This document shows, piece by piece, positions 37,025 through 45,278 of a DNA stretch of 64,000 bases (the first letter of the stretch is position 1; every line of letters starts with the position of its first letter). Under the pieces are notes generated by a model. That model saw only the letters and a list, made by a program, of their open reading frames with translations. It was not told the origin of the DNA and searched no databases. The position numbers and the translations under genes are program-made. Source of the DNA: Niveispirillum sp943370215 (GTDB taxonomy: Bacteria; Pseudomonadota; Alphaproteobacteria; Azospirillales; Azospirillaceae); contig CALRQC020000016.1 of NCBI GenBank assembly GCA_943370215.1, positions 1-64,000 of the forward strand, in the 5' to 3' direction.

Positions 37025-38835
37025 TCCTCATCCCCCGGTGCCGGGCTGGAGACCGGCAGGGAGGCCAGTTGCGCCCCCGGTGCCGCCGGCCGAACCGGAC
37101 GTACCGCCAGCGCCTGTATGATCTGCGGGGAATTATTGTCCTGCGGCCTCACCCCCAGCAGCGGGCCGATCTGGGCCACGATGGAGTTGATGGCCGGTGC
37201 TGCCACCCAGCCGGCGGTGGCGTAACCATAGGTCTTCTTGGTGCCCTTGGGCTCATCCACCATGACATAGACGACATAGCGCGGGTCATTGATGGGGAAG
37301 GCCGCCACCATGGAGGAGACGCGGGCAGCGCGGACATAGCCGCGGCCCTTCACCTTTTCCGCCGTGCCGGTCTTGCCGCCCACCACATAGCCCGGCGTAT
37401 CCGCCTTGGTAGCTGTACCTTCGGTCACCACCAGCCGCATCAGCTTGCGCATGGTTTCGGAGGTTTTTTCCGAAACGATGCGGGTGCCGGGCACGGCAGC
37501 CGGGCTTTCCGGCTTCAGCAGGGTGGCCGGGTGCATGACGCCGCCATTGACCACGCCGGACACGGCGCTTACCAGATGCACCGGGCTGACCGACATGCCA
37601 TGGCCAAACGCGATGGTCATCATGTTCACTTCGCGCCAGGGGTTGGGCACCATCGGCCAGCCCCGTTCCGGCACTTCCAGGTGAACGGGCTTCAGGAAGC
37701 CCAGCTTAGTCATGAATTCCTTCTGCGCCGTCGGCCCCACCTCCATCGCCATCTTCACAGAGCCGATATTGGAGGAGTGCTTGAACACATCGGCCACATC
37801 CATCCACTTATTTTCCGGATGGAAGTCGCTGATGGTGAAGCGGCCGATGCGGATCGGGCGCGTGGCATCGAACATGTCGTTCATATGCACACGGCCGGAT
37901 TCCAGGGCCAGCGCCGTGTTGAAGATCTTGAAGGTGGAGCCCATTTCATACACGCCCAGCGTGTTGCGGTTGAAACGGGGGTCGGTGTCCTGTTCTTCTG
38001 CCGGCGGCGGCGGGGAATGCGGGTCGAAATCCGGCACGCTGACCATGCCCAGCACCTCACCGGTGCGGACATCCATCACCATGCCGGCGGCACCGATGGC
38101 GCTGAATTCTTCCATTGTATTCAGCAGCTCACGGCGCAGCACATGCTGCAAACGGATGTCCAGTGACAGGCGCAGCGGCTCGTCACTTTCCTTCAGGCGG
38201 GTATCGAATGCCTGTTCGATTCCCATCAAGCCGTTATTGTCGATGCCGCTGAACCCCACCACATGGGCGGCCAGGGGGCCTTGCGGATAGACGCGCCGCT
38301 CTTCCCGCTGGAAATCGATACCGGGGATGCCCAGCCTGAAAATATCCTGCTGCTGGCGCGGGGTCAGGTTGCGCTTGATCCAGATGAAGCGCTTCTCGGA
38401 CTTCAGTTCATGCGTCAACTGCGCGACATTGATGTCCGGCAACACAGTGGCGATCTGCTCGGCCGCTTCTTGCGCGTCCAGGATCAGCTTGGGATCAGCA
38501 AACAGCGAGGCTGTGTGCAGCGAGGAGGCCAGCAACACGCCGTTACGATCCACGATGTCCGCCCGCGTGCCGGTGCCGTGGCGCGTGGCGGTCTTGGTCA
38601 CCACGCCTTTGCCCTCACCCCTGCCGAAATCCACCGTGGCGCCGACCAGCTTGGCACCGACGGCGCTGAAGCCCAGACTGAACACGGCCATCAGCACCAT
38701 CAGGCGGGCGCGACCCTGCTCCAGCGCGCTCTGCGCCGGGCTGTGCAACCGCACGCGCGGCTCCGCCCGACTACCACCTGTGCGGTCGGTGCCGGCCAGG
38801 TCGAAACCGGTGAGGCTGAAAGGCGCATCGGTCAT
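37021..38835 (-). CDS. ftsI: Septal peptidoglycan transpeptidase FtsI (PBP3)
   Basis: A 604-residue class B penicillin-binding protein that cross-links septal wall. It has a cytoplasmic tail of about 44 residues, one membrane helix (MVLMAVFSLGFSAVGAKLVG), the dimerisation/pedestal region and the transpeptidase domain. Active-site motifs are visible: GSTFKIFN (SxxK nucleophile), HSSN (SxN) and GGKTGTAEK (KTG). It overlaps both neighbours (ftsL and murE) by ATGA junctions and works with FtsW. Confidence 0.97.
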   Translation of the reverse strand: MTDAPFSLTGFDLAGTDRTGGSRAEPRVRLHSPAQSALEQGRARLMVLMAVFSLGFSAVGAKLVGATVDFGRGEGKGVVTKTATRHGTGTRADIVDRNGVLLASSLHTASLFADPKLILDAQEAAEQIATVLPDINVAQLTHELKSEKRFIWIKRNLTPRQQQDIFRLGIPGIDFQREERRVYPQGPLAAHVVGFSGIDNNGLMGIEQAFDTRLKESDEPLRLSLDIRLQHVLRRELLNTMEEFSAIGAAGMVMDVRTGEVLGMVSVPDFDPHSPPPPAEEQDTDPRFNRNTLGVYEMGSTFKIFNTALALESGRVHMNDMFDATRPIRIGRFTISDFHPENKWMDVADVFKHSSNIGSVKMAMEVGPTAQKEFMTKLGFLKPVHLEVPERGWPMVPNPWREVNMMTIAFGHGMSVSPVHLVSAVSGVVNGGVMHPATLLKPESPAAVPGTRIVSEKTSETMRKLMRLVVTEGTATKADTPGYVVGGKTGTAEKVKGRGYVRAARVSSMVAAFPINDPRYVVYVMVDEPKGTKKTYGYATAGWVAAPAINSIVAQIGPLLGVRPQDNNSPQIIQALAVRPVRPAAPGAQLASLPVSSPAPGDEE

Positions 38836-39254
38836 CGGGCGACTCCATAATTCACCATCATCACCGGGGTATCCGGCCGGGCGGGGATGGCGGGTTCATG
38901 GGACGGGGTGGGGGCAGGCCTGGGCGCCCCCGGCTTGCGGCCGGGAATGGGCGTCAGGCGCAGGGGGGCCGCATCGGGTTGGCGGTCGGGAATGTCGGTC
39001 AGCACGGCGATCTGCTGGGCGCTGGTGGGGGCCAGCACCAGATGTTCGCGGGCCATTCGCTCCAGCGTTGCCGGATCGTTCAGGGAAGCCCATTCCGCCT
39101 TCAGCACCTGGATGGACTCGCGTTCCTGCTGAATGGTGCGGTTGATGCGCGCCAGCTCACGCTCCTGTTCCTGGGCCTTATAGCTGGTCTGGTACAGGAT
39201 GCCGGAGGCGGCACAGATGGTGCCGATCCAGATGATGGTAGACTTGCCGATCAT
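38832..39254 (-). CDS. ftsL: Cell division protein FtsL
   Basis: A 140-residue bitopic protein in the canonical position between rsmH and ftsI. It has an N-terminal membrane helix (STIIWIGTICAASGILYQTS), then a coiled-coil leucine-zipper region (EQERELARINRTIQQERESI, LKAEWASLNDPATLERMARE). An unusually long Pro-rich C-terminal tail (about residues 95-135) follows, with many Pro/Arg/Ala. FtsL, with FtsB and FtsQ, activates FtsWI. The sequence itself is weakly conserved; the call rests on position, topology and the coiled coil. Confidence 0.88.
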   Translation of the reverse strand: MIGKSTIIWIGTICAASGILYQTSYKAQEQERELARINRTIQQERESIQVLKAEWASLNDPATLERMAREHLVLAPTSAQQIAVLTDIPDRQPDAAPLRLTPIPGRKPGAPRPAPTPSHEPAIPARPDTPVMMVNYGVAR

Positions 39255-40219
39255 ACGGGTTCTCCCGTCGACCAGGCGGGGGCCTGGGTACGAATGGCGG
39301 TACGCAGCCGGGCGGACCGGGCGCGCGGATTGGCGGCCTGCTCTGCCGCACCGGGGCCGGTCCCCGACTTGGACAGCAGGCGGAAGCTGGGGGCCGGCGG
39401 GGTGGCCACCGGTCCCGGCACATGGCGCGACGGGCCGGGCAGGTTGCCCGAGCGCTGACGCATGAATTCCTTCACCACCCGGTCTTCCAGCGAATGGAAG
39501 GTGACGACGCAGAGCCGTCCACCAGGAACCAGCAGCCGCTCGGCTGCCACCAATGCCCGCTCCAGTTCCCCAAGCTCATCATTCACATGGATGCGCAGGC
39601 CCTGGAAGCTGCGGGTGGCCGGGTCGATTCCATCCTTGGATTTCGGCACGCAGGAACGGATCACATCGGCCAGATCGGCCGTGCGGGTGAATGGCTCGAT
39701 GGCCCGGCGGGCCACGATGGCGCGGGCCACGCGGCGGGACAGCCGTTCTTCCCCATAATGATAGAGGATATTGGCCAGATCATCCTCTTCGGTGCTGTTC
39801 ACCACATCGGCGGCGGTGGGGCCGTCGGCACCCATGCGCATGTCCAGCGGGCCATCGAAGCGGAAGCTGAAACCGCGTTCCGGCGTGTCGATCTGGGGGG
39901 AGGAGACGCCGATATCCAGCACGATGGCATCCACCTGTGCCACGCCCTGGGCGATCAGCAGATCGGCCATATCACCGAACCGGCCCTCCAGCACCCGCAG
40001 GCGGCCGGCATAGGCCGCCTCCAGCGGGCGGGCGCGTTCCAATGCTGCGGGGTCGCGGTCAATGCCCCAGACGGTGCAGGCAGCACTGTCCAGCAGGGCG
40101 CGGCTATAGCCACCAGCGCCGAAGGTGCCATCCACCAGCACTTCGCCAGCGCGCGGCGCCATCTCATGCAGCACTTCGGCCAGCAGAACGGGGATATGGA
40201 CCGGGCTTGCCGTCATCAT
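39251..40219 (-). CDS. rsmH: 16S rRNA (cytosine1402-N4)-methyltransferase
   Basis: The 322-residue SAM-dependent methyltransferase formerly called MraW. It shows HIPVLLAEVLHEMAPRAGEVLVDGTFGAGGYSRALL, with the SAM motif I, VDAIVLDIGVSSPQIDTPERGFSFRFDGPLDMRM in outline, and the C-terminal VVTFHSLEDRVVKEFMR. The start ATG overlaps the mraZ stop codon (ATGATGA), and an adjacent in-frame ATG at 40216 is equally possible. Length normal. Confidence 0.97.
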   Translation of the reverse strand: MMTASPVHIPVLLAEVLHEMAPRAGEVLVDGTFGAGGYSRALLDSAACTVWGIDRDPAALERARPLEAAYAGRLRVLEGRFGDMADLLIAQGVAQVDAIVLDIGVSSPQIDTPERGFSFRFDGPLDMRMGADGPTAADVVNSTEEDDLANILYHYGEERLSRRVARAIVARRAIEPFTRTADLADVIRSCVPKSKDGIDPATRSFQGLRIHVNDELGELERALVAAERLLVPGGRLCVVTFHSLEDRVVKEFMRQRSGNLPGPSRHVPGPVATPPAPSFRLLSKSGTGPGAAEQAANPRARSARLRTAIRTQAPAWSTGEPV

Positions 40220-40704
40220 GCCCCCTTCGCCAGGGCGGTCGCCTTGGCCACAATGGTGGAGAGAGAGATTGAATGGGCGCGGGCCAATTCCGCCATCTCC
40301 CGTTCATGTTCTTCGTGTTTCACCGGATCCCAGATCTGAAAGGTCTTACGGCGGCCGACGAAGGCGACATTTTCGGTGATGCCGGCATAATCCAGCAGTT
40401 TAGCGGGCAGAATGATGCGCCCCTCGGTATCGGTGCTGATTTCGGCAATGCGGCCGAATACGGTGGTTTCGATCAATTCGCGCTGTTCTTCCGGCATGTT
40501 CGGGTCGTCCAGCGCTTCCGACAGCGTGGTCAGATAGGAACGTGGGGCCACATCAAGGGCGGGCGCCTTCAGGGACGGGAAGATCACCATATCGACGCTG
40601 GTCGCCGGTGGAAGGGGGCCACCATACAGGGTCGTGCGAAAGGAAGCGGGGATCGAGACCCGCCCTTTCTTGTCGACCTTGTTGGTATGTGTTGACAGGA
40701 ACAT
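40216..40704 (-). CDS. mraZ: Transcriptional regulator MraZ
   Basis: A 162-residue protein made of two AbrB/SpoVT-like swapped-hairpin domains: FLSTHTNKVDKKGRVSIPASFR (residues 2-23) and ISTDTEGRIILPAKLLDYAGI (about 90-110). MraZ forms rings that bind TGGGN repeats in front of its own operon and usually represses it. Here a four-repeat array lies about 135-170 bases upstream. The ATG at 40704 fits the family start; a GTG at 40713 is also in frame. It is the first gene of the dcw cluster. Confidence 0.94.
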   Translation of the reverse strand: MFLSTHTNKVDKKGRVSIPASFRTTLYGGPLPPATSVDMVIFPSLKAPALDVAPRSYLTTLSEALDDPNMPEEQRELIETTVFGRIAEISTDTEGRIILPAKLLDYAGITENVAFVGRRKTFQIWDPVKHEEHEREMAELARAHSISLSTIVAKATALAKGA

Positions 40705-40838
40705 TCCTATCACGCCCCACTTATGGCGCCGTCGGCGCCGGTCCCATCATCCGCACTCCACCACGGGCTTCTTGCCGCCTGTGCCGGGTGCCGCGATGCG
40801 GGTCGGTGGGGCGGAAATGGGCCAGTGATCCCTTTGTT

Positions 40839-40872
40839 TGGGTTTTCTTGGGATACCATGGGACGAATTGGG
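40839..40872. promoter_or_regulatory. Four-repeat TGGGN array: probable MraZ operator
   Basis: TGGG occurs on the plus strand at 40839, 40849, 40859 and 40869, that is, four copies at an exact 10-base period (TGGGN with 5-base spacers). This matches the known MraZ-binding pattern. The last copy is also the left arm of a perfect 9-bp inverted repeat (40867-40875 and 40883-40891). On the minus strand TTGACC overlaps the array as a possible -35 element, so binding would compete with RNA polymerase. Repeats read on the strand opposite to mraZ. Confidence 0.75.
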
Positions 40873-40891
40873 CGGTCAATGGCCGCCCAAT

Positions 40892-41365
40892 AGAATTCGT
40901 ATTTTTGGAAGAATTATCCTTTTGGGTAGGCCCAGTTGTGGATAATTTTATGCATTCCCTGTTGAGGCAATTAATTCCGAATGTTGTTGGTTTTCATTAT
41001 TTAGTTTCTATTTTATTTTTTACCTGAACCTACTGACTCTTACCCCGAAAGTTTAGGGTATTTTTATTTTGTTTTTTCACATGAACACTTTATTTTTCCA
41101 TCAAGGGGCCGACGGCAAATGCCGGCTCCGCCCCTGTTTTAGGAAAAAAATAGATTTAAATTCAAAATTTAGCGCATTCGTAACGTTATGATGCACCATA
41201 TATAGTGTGTCAGTTGGTCATCGACCAATAGATATGGTGGTTTTTCACCCCTTTGCGAATCATGCTGCATTGCGGAAACAAAGTTGTGCATTTTGGGCGG
41301 AATCGAGCATGTGCAGCAGGGGGGCTGCTGCCGCAATATTCATGTCTTGTTAACATAGATAAAGT
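40892..41365. other. AT-rich intergenic region between mraZ and rnpB
   Basis: About 470 bases with no credible gene, sharply richer in A and T than the flanks, especially 40980-41100 and 41140-41230. It contains long T runs, a hairpin with arms AGGGGC/GCCCCT at 41104-41135 followed by GTTTT on the plus strand, a 7-bp hairpin GCAGCAG/CTGCTGC at 41313-41331, and a short one TTGGTC/GACCAA at 41214-41228. The promoter of the division cluster probably lies in its left part. Confidence 0.6.
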
Positions 41366-41794
<429 letters not shown>

Positions 41795-41799
41795 TGGGG

Positions 41800-41828
41800 G
41801 TTCTAGGCGTCTGTGCCGGGGAATGCAA
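41800..41828 (-). promoter_or_regulatory. Candidate rnpB promoter
   Basis: On the minus strand TTGCAT (41828-41823) and TAGAAC (41805-41800) are 17 bases apart, six bases ahead of the predicted RNA 5' end. The -10 hexamer contains the TAG stop codon of the upstream amidase gene (41805-41803), so the promoter is embedded in the end of that gene. Confidence 0.5.
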
Positions 41829-42609
41829 GATCGGCCTCGGCGGAAAGCCGGACCAAGGCGCGCAAGGCTGCCACGCTCTGCCCATCCGCCCCCTGGCCCA
41901 GGCTTTCCGGTGCCCAATGGCGCTGAAAGGCGGCCAGCACGCTTTCAAGGCCATTTTCGCCCGTCTTTTCCCATGAAATCCCACCGGACTCCGATAGTGG
42001 GGGATCTTCCCATGAAATCCCATCTGGGGACCGGCTAAACGGAGTTTCATAGCCCAGATGGGTCAAAAGCCGCCCCACCTCCCCCGGCTCCGCCGGGCGG
42101 TGGTCGGCCGGCAGCGGGTCGGGCCAGGCGCCGATGCCGGCCATGGCCAGGGCCAGCCAGTCGAATTTCTCCCCCGGATCCTGCTTACGGTCGGGGGCGA
42201 CATCGGAATGGCCCAACACACGCAGCGGCGAAATGGGGTGCCGTCCCATAATATCCCGGCAGAGCGCGATCAGCGCCTCCATCTGGGCGCGCGGGAAGGG
42301 GCGATAGCCCCATTCATGGCCGGGATTGACCAGCTCAATCCCGATGGAGCGGCTGTTGATGTCGCGCTCCCCGCGCCAGAATGACTTGCCGGCGTGCCAG
42401 GCCCGGCGTTCCTCATCCACCAGCTTCCAGATCGTCCCATCCTCTCCCACCAGATAATGGGCGCTGACCTGGGAGGCGGGATCGCAGAGCCGCGCCAGGG
42501 CGGACTGCCCATCCGGCATCCCGGTATAATGCAGCAGCAGCATATCCGGCGGCCCGCCGAAGCGCGGGCCGTGGTTGGGGCTGGGATGATCGATCAGGGG
42601 GAGGGGCAT
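41803..42609 (-). CDS. N-acetylmuramoyl-L-alanine amidase (AmpD/AmiD type, Amidase_2)
   Basis: A 268-residue zinc amidase that cuts the MurNAc-L-Ala bond. Zinc ligands of the Amidase_2 fold are visible: His27 (LLLHYTGM), the His in LRVLGHSDVAPDRKQDPGEKFDW and the Asp of the same motif. INSRSIGIELVNPGHEWGYRPF is the core strand. No signal peptide is seen, so it is probably cytoplasmic and recycles anhydro-muropeptides as AmpD does, or the extra C-terminal region (about 185-265) binds wall. That region carries two GISWE copies made by a 16-base DNA repeat. It lies directly upstream of rnpB. Confidence 0.9.
   Translation of the reverse strand: MPLPLIDHPSPNHGPRFGGPPDMLLLHYTGMPDGQSALARLCDPASQVSAHYLVGEDGTIWKLVDEERRAWHAGKSFWRGERDINSRSIGIELVNPGHEWGYRPFPRAQMEALIALCRDIMGRHPISPLRVLGHSDVAPDRKQDPGEKFDWLALAMAGIGAWPDPLPADHRPAEPGEVGRLLTHLGYETPFSRSPDGISWEDPPLSESGGISWEKTGENGLESVLAAFQRHWAPESLGQGADGQSVAALRALVRLSAEADLAFPGTDA
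41968..42022. repeat. Pair of 16-base direct repeats inside the amidase gene
   Basis: TTCCCATGAAATCCCA occurs at 41968-41983 and again at 42007-42022, 39 bases apart and in frame, so the amidase carries the peptide GISWE twice, in the linker between its catalytic domain and C-terminal region. Confidence 0.8.
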
Positions 42610-42679
42610 GGGTGCTTTACGGTCTTTTCCCGGAGGGACATGGGTGACACTATCTCACTGGAACCAGGGAGAAAGAAAC

Positions 42680-43066
42680 ATGCTCGACCACATTGGCTTT
42701 CCGGTGGCTGATTTAGAAAAATCCATGGCCTTTTATGATCAGGTGTTGCCCAGCGTTGGGGCCAGCCGGATGGCCCTGGTCACAGCGGAAATGACGGGGG
42801 CGGAGGCCCATGCCGGTTATGGCACCGACCATCCGTCTTTTTGGATCAGCAGTGGCCAGCCGATGCGGGGCTGCCTGCATGTCGCCTTCAGCGCGGCCAA
42901 CAGGGCGCAGGTGGATGAATTCTACCGCGTGGCGCTGGCGGCGGGTGCGCGTGACAATGGCCCGCCGGGCATTCGTGCGCATTACCATCCCCATTATTAT
43001 GGGGCCTTTGTGTTGGACCCGGACGGCCATAACATCGAAGCGGTGTGTCATCGCCCGGAATCGTAA
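42680..43066 (+). CDS. VOC-family protein (glyoxalase-like)
   Basis: A 128-residue single VOC unit. LDHIGFPVADLEKSMAFYDQVLPSVGA is the N-terminal beta-alpha module, and FVLDPDGHNIEAVCH is the closing module with the metal-ligand Glu. His4 and the AHYHPHYYGAF segment supply other possible ligands. The ATG at 42680 is preceded by AGGGAGAAAG. An in-frame ATG at 42608 would overlap the amidase start region and add 24 unrelated residues. Substrate unknown; relatives are often annotated as glyoxalase/bleomycin resistance proteins. Confidence 0.88.
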   Translation: MLDHIGFPVADLEKSMAFYDQVLPSVGASRMALVTAEMTGAEAHAGYGTDHPSFWISSGQPMRGCLHVAFSAANRAQVDEFYRVALAAGARDNGPPGIRAHYHPHYYGAFVLDPDGHNIEAVCHRPES

Positions 43067-43072
43067 GCGGCG

Positions 43073-43948
43073 TCAAACCGTGGTTCGACCAAACATGAAG
43101 CGTGGCCGGCGGATGATGATGATGCCGATGCCGGCCACCACCAGCAGCCCGCCGGCGATCAGGCTCCAATGCAGCGGCTCGCCCAGCCAGATCACGCCCG
43201 ACCCGACGCCAAAGACCGGTACCAGCATCAGGAACGGCATGGTCTGGTTGACCTCATATTGTTTCACCAGCGGCTGCCAGAACATATAGGCGACGATGGT
43301 GGACATCAGCGCCATATAGGCAAGGCAGGCCCAGGTCTGCCCGCTGGCCTGCATGATCTGCTGCATCTGGTCCCGTTCGGCGATCAGGCTGAGCAGGGCC
43401 AGTTGCGGGGCGGCGAACAGGGCCATATAGGCGTTGAGCTGCAAAGGCTCGATCGCCCCCATCCATTTCAACTGGATGGAGGAGAAGGCAAAGGCCAGGG
43501 CCGCCCCGGCGATCAGCATCATATGGAACAGGTCGCCATGGCCCTGGCTCTGCCCGGCGATCACCGCCACCCCGCCGAAGGAGGTGGCCATGCCCAACGC
43601 CCGGCGCCAGCCCAGCTTGTCCTTGAAGAAAATCGCCGCCAGCAGGCTGGCGAACGGCACCTGCAACTGAATGATCAGGCTGGCGATGGAGGCGGTGACG
43701 CCGGTCAGTCCGCTGAGCATCAAGGGGAAATGTACGCCGCCCAAGGTGATGGAGTAGAGCAGGACCGCGCGCATCTGCGCCCGTGGCGGCGGCTTGACAA
43801 AGGGAACCAGCACCAGCGCCACCAGGGAGAAACGCACCGCCATCAGCAACAGCGGCTGTATCTCCTGCACCGCCTGCCGCGATACCGCGAAATTGGTGCC
43901 CCAGATGGCCATGACAGCCAGGGCCATCAGCATATGGATGGGTTTCAT
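43073..43948 (-). CDS. EamA-family (DMT superfamily) transporter
   Basis: A 291-residue membrane protein with ten predicted helices in two EamA repeats: MAIWGTNFAVSRQAVQ begins the first and GAALAFAFSSIQLKWMGAIEPL the second. SGLTGVTASIASLIIQLQVPFASLLAAIFFKD is the typical helix 3-4 segment in outline. Relatives such as RhtA/EamA export amino acids or other metabolites. The start at 43948 puts the first helix at the N terminus; an in-frame ATG at 44011 adds 21 polar residues. It converges on the VOC gene with a 6-base gap. Confidence 0.88.
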   Translation of the reverse strand: MKPIHMLMALAVMAIWGTNFAVSRQAVQEIQPLLLMAVRFSLVALVLVPFVKPPPRAQMRAVLLYSITLGGVHFPLMLSGLTGVTASIASLIIQLQVPFASLLAAIFFKDKLGWRRALGMATSFGGVAVIAGQSQGHGDLFHMMLIAGAALAFAFSSIQLKWMGAIEPLQLNAYMALFAAPQLALLSLIAERDQMQQIMQASGQTWACLAYMALMSTIVAYMFWQPLVKQYEVNQTMPFLMLVPVFGVGSGVIWLGEPLHWSLIAGGLLVVAGIGIIIIRRPRFMFGRTTV

Positions 43949-44560
43949 CAAACGGTTCCGGTCGGCGGGCCGCCAGCCGGAAGGGGCTGGACGCAAGCTG
44001 CTGTTTGCCATCCATAACCGATCCGCCCACCCCTGTGGCTTGCGCTTTGCGCAGGGCCGGCCGGTCGGCTGGCAAATGATGGCGGCAGAAAAATGTTACA
44101 GGGCCCGGACAGGAACGGGGATGGCTTCCATGACCCCGGTGACAGGGGGCGCCCTGGACCTTATTCGCTTGACGCTATCGGTTGCCCCAAACGGGAATAT
44201 TGCCTGGCATGGCACCCCGGCGGAGGGCGGTGATGGGGCGCCTGACGAACCAGGAAATCTACCTTGATGAGTCACATCAACTAAAATTTGTTCAATTTTT
44301 ATTGAATGCTCTCAAAGCCGCATGATTGGACGTATAGCCACCTGTTATAGAATATTCTATTATAAAATCTCCATTTTTTATGCATACATATCACGAACAA
44401 AATGTAATAAATTCTCATATTTGGTTAAAATACATTAACGAGATGCAATTTAAAGTAAATAACATTGGTGTCCGATCGCCAATTAACAAGATATCGCACG
44501 ATCAGTATGCGTAGAATGTAATTGGTGTAAGACAAAATACCTAATTAAGCGGAGGGAAAG
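43949..44560. other. Intergenic region with AT-rich right half
   Basis: About 600 bases without a convincing gene. From roughly 44264 on the sequence turns strongly AT-rich. It holds a small hairpin (TTCAAT-TTTT-ATTGAA, 44291-44306) and a 12-base palindrome TAGAATATTCTA (44348-44359). These may be regulatory sites for the gene at 44561. I see no transposase or integrase remnant. Confidence 0.55.
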
Positions 44561-44956
44561 ATGCAAACGTTGGAAGTATTGATCATTGTTAATGTTGAAG
44601 TTGCCCTGAGCCAAGGTAATCTCAACAATTGTGTCTGGCTTATTGATAATACAGGGTCGGTTTCCACTGGCCAGGGTACAAATGAGCTTACCACGAACTG
44701 TTACCAGGGGCGGAAAATTGATTGGTCGGTAACCCCGGTCGCGCCAACCAGCAGCGTTTCAATCACAGGCTTCACCGGCCAGGCGATTCCGACTGTGGTC
44801 AACCCGGTGCTGGTCCCCGACCCCGGCTCGGACTATTGGGCGGGGACGGTCAGTTCGACAACGAATCCCGGCAGGTATCAGTACTCGGTGACCCTGCAAC
44901 TGGAAAACACGACGATGTCGTTCGACCCCTTCCTGAATGTTCAGAAGGCAACCTGA
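44561..44956 (+). CDS. Uncharacterised 131-residue protein, possibly AidA/PixA (inclusion body) family
   Basis: A compact, beta-rich, non-secreted protein preceded by a very good GGAGGG ribosome binding site. The pattern resembles the AidA/PixA inclusion-body family: LEVLIIVNVEVALSQG at the N terminus, then LIDNTGSVSTGQGTNELTTNCYQG, DWSVTP, DYWAGTVSS and a final YQYSVTLQLENTTMSFDPFLNVQ. This is my memory of family features and is not verified. Members include the abundant PixA of Xenorhabdus and quorum-regulated AidA proteins; their molecular role is unclear. The gene sits at the edge of an AT-rich patch and is followed by a hairpin terminator, so it looks like an independent acquired unit. 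Confidence 0.7.
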   Translation: MQTLEVLIIVNVEVALSQGNLNNCVWLIDNTGSVSTGQGTNELTTNCYQGRKIDWSVTPVAPTSSVSITGFTGQAIPTVVNPVLVPDPGSDYWAGTVSSTTNPGRYQYSVTLQLENTTMSFDPFLNVQKAT

Positions 44957-45008
44957 TCCGGCTGGGGCGCCGCGAGCAAGCGGCTTCCCGTCGATGGACT
45001 TATTATGG

Positions 45009-45035
45009 GGGACCGGGTTCATGCCCGGTCCCTTT
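45009..45035 (+). terminator. Probable terminator downstream of the 131-residue protein gene
   Basis: A 9-bp stem GGGACCGGG/CCCGGTCCC with a 6-base loop is followed by TTT. An outer pairing (around GCCGCGAGCA at 44970 with TGCTCGCGG at 45037-45045) would extend the structure. The T run is short. Confidence 0.6.
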
Positions 45036-45124
45036 GCCTGCTCGCGGGGCGGCCCCCTGACGACACCGATCTTTCCCCATCCTCCTTGCTGGAAAAGCAA
45101 CCCAGGCCCGCTAACCCTGGTAGC

Positions 45125-45152
45125 TTCCCAATCGCTTATCCCTGTGTATAGT
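45125..45152 (+). promoter_or_regulatory. Candidate guaB promoter
   Basis: TTCCCA (45125-45130) and TATAGT (45147-45152) are 16 bases apart, about 125 bases ahead of the guaB start. The -10 matches the sigma-70 consensus in five of six positions, the -35 in four. It lies in the 322-base gap after the 131-residue protein gene, which otherwise holds only the terminator. Confidence 0.42.
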
Positions 45153-45278
45153 GCGGCGAACCTTTTGATTTGGGATGTCGACCTGGCCTTGGGCGCTGCG
45201 CGCGTTCAGTGCCGGAACGGCGTCCCATAAGCCGTATCTGGCGGTTCCCAGCCCGGCCGCCCTTGGGAGATCAGGTTC

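Noticed and set aside
35060..37225. 721-codon frame on the plus strand across murE and murF
   Set aside because: It is the mirror of two well-conserved Mur ligase genes and shows no domain of its own.
41041..41060. TACCC/GGGTA hairpin followed by a T run as a terminator
   Set aside because: A stem of only 5 pairs with a 10-base loop is too weak to call in such an AT-rich region.
41104..41140. Possible small RNA or terminator hairpin (AGGGGC/GCCCCT) on the plus strand
   Set aside because: No promoter or conserved partner was found; the T run is short. Kept only as part of the intergenic note.
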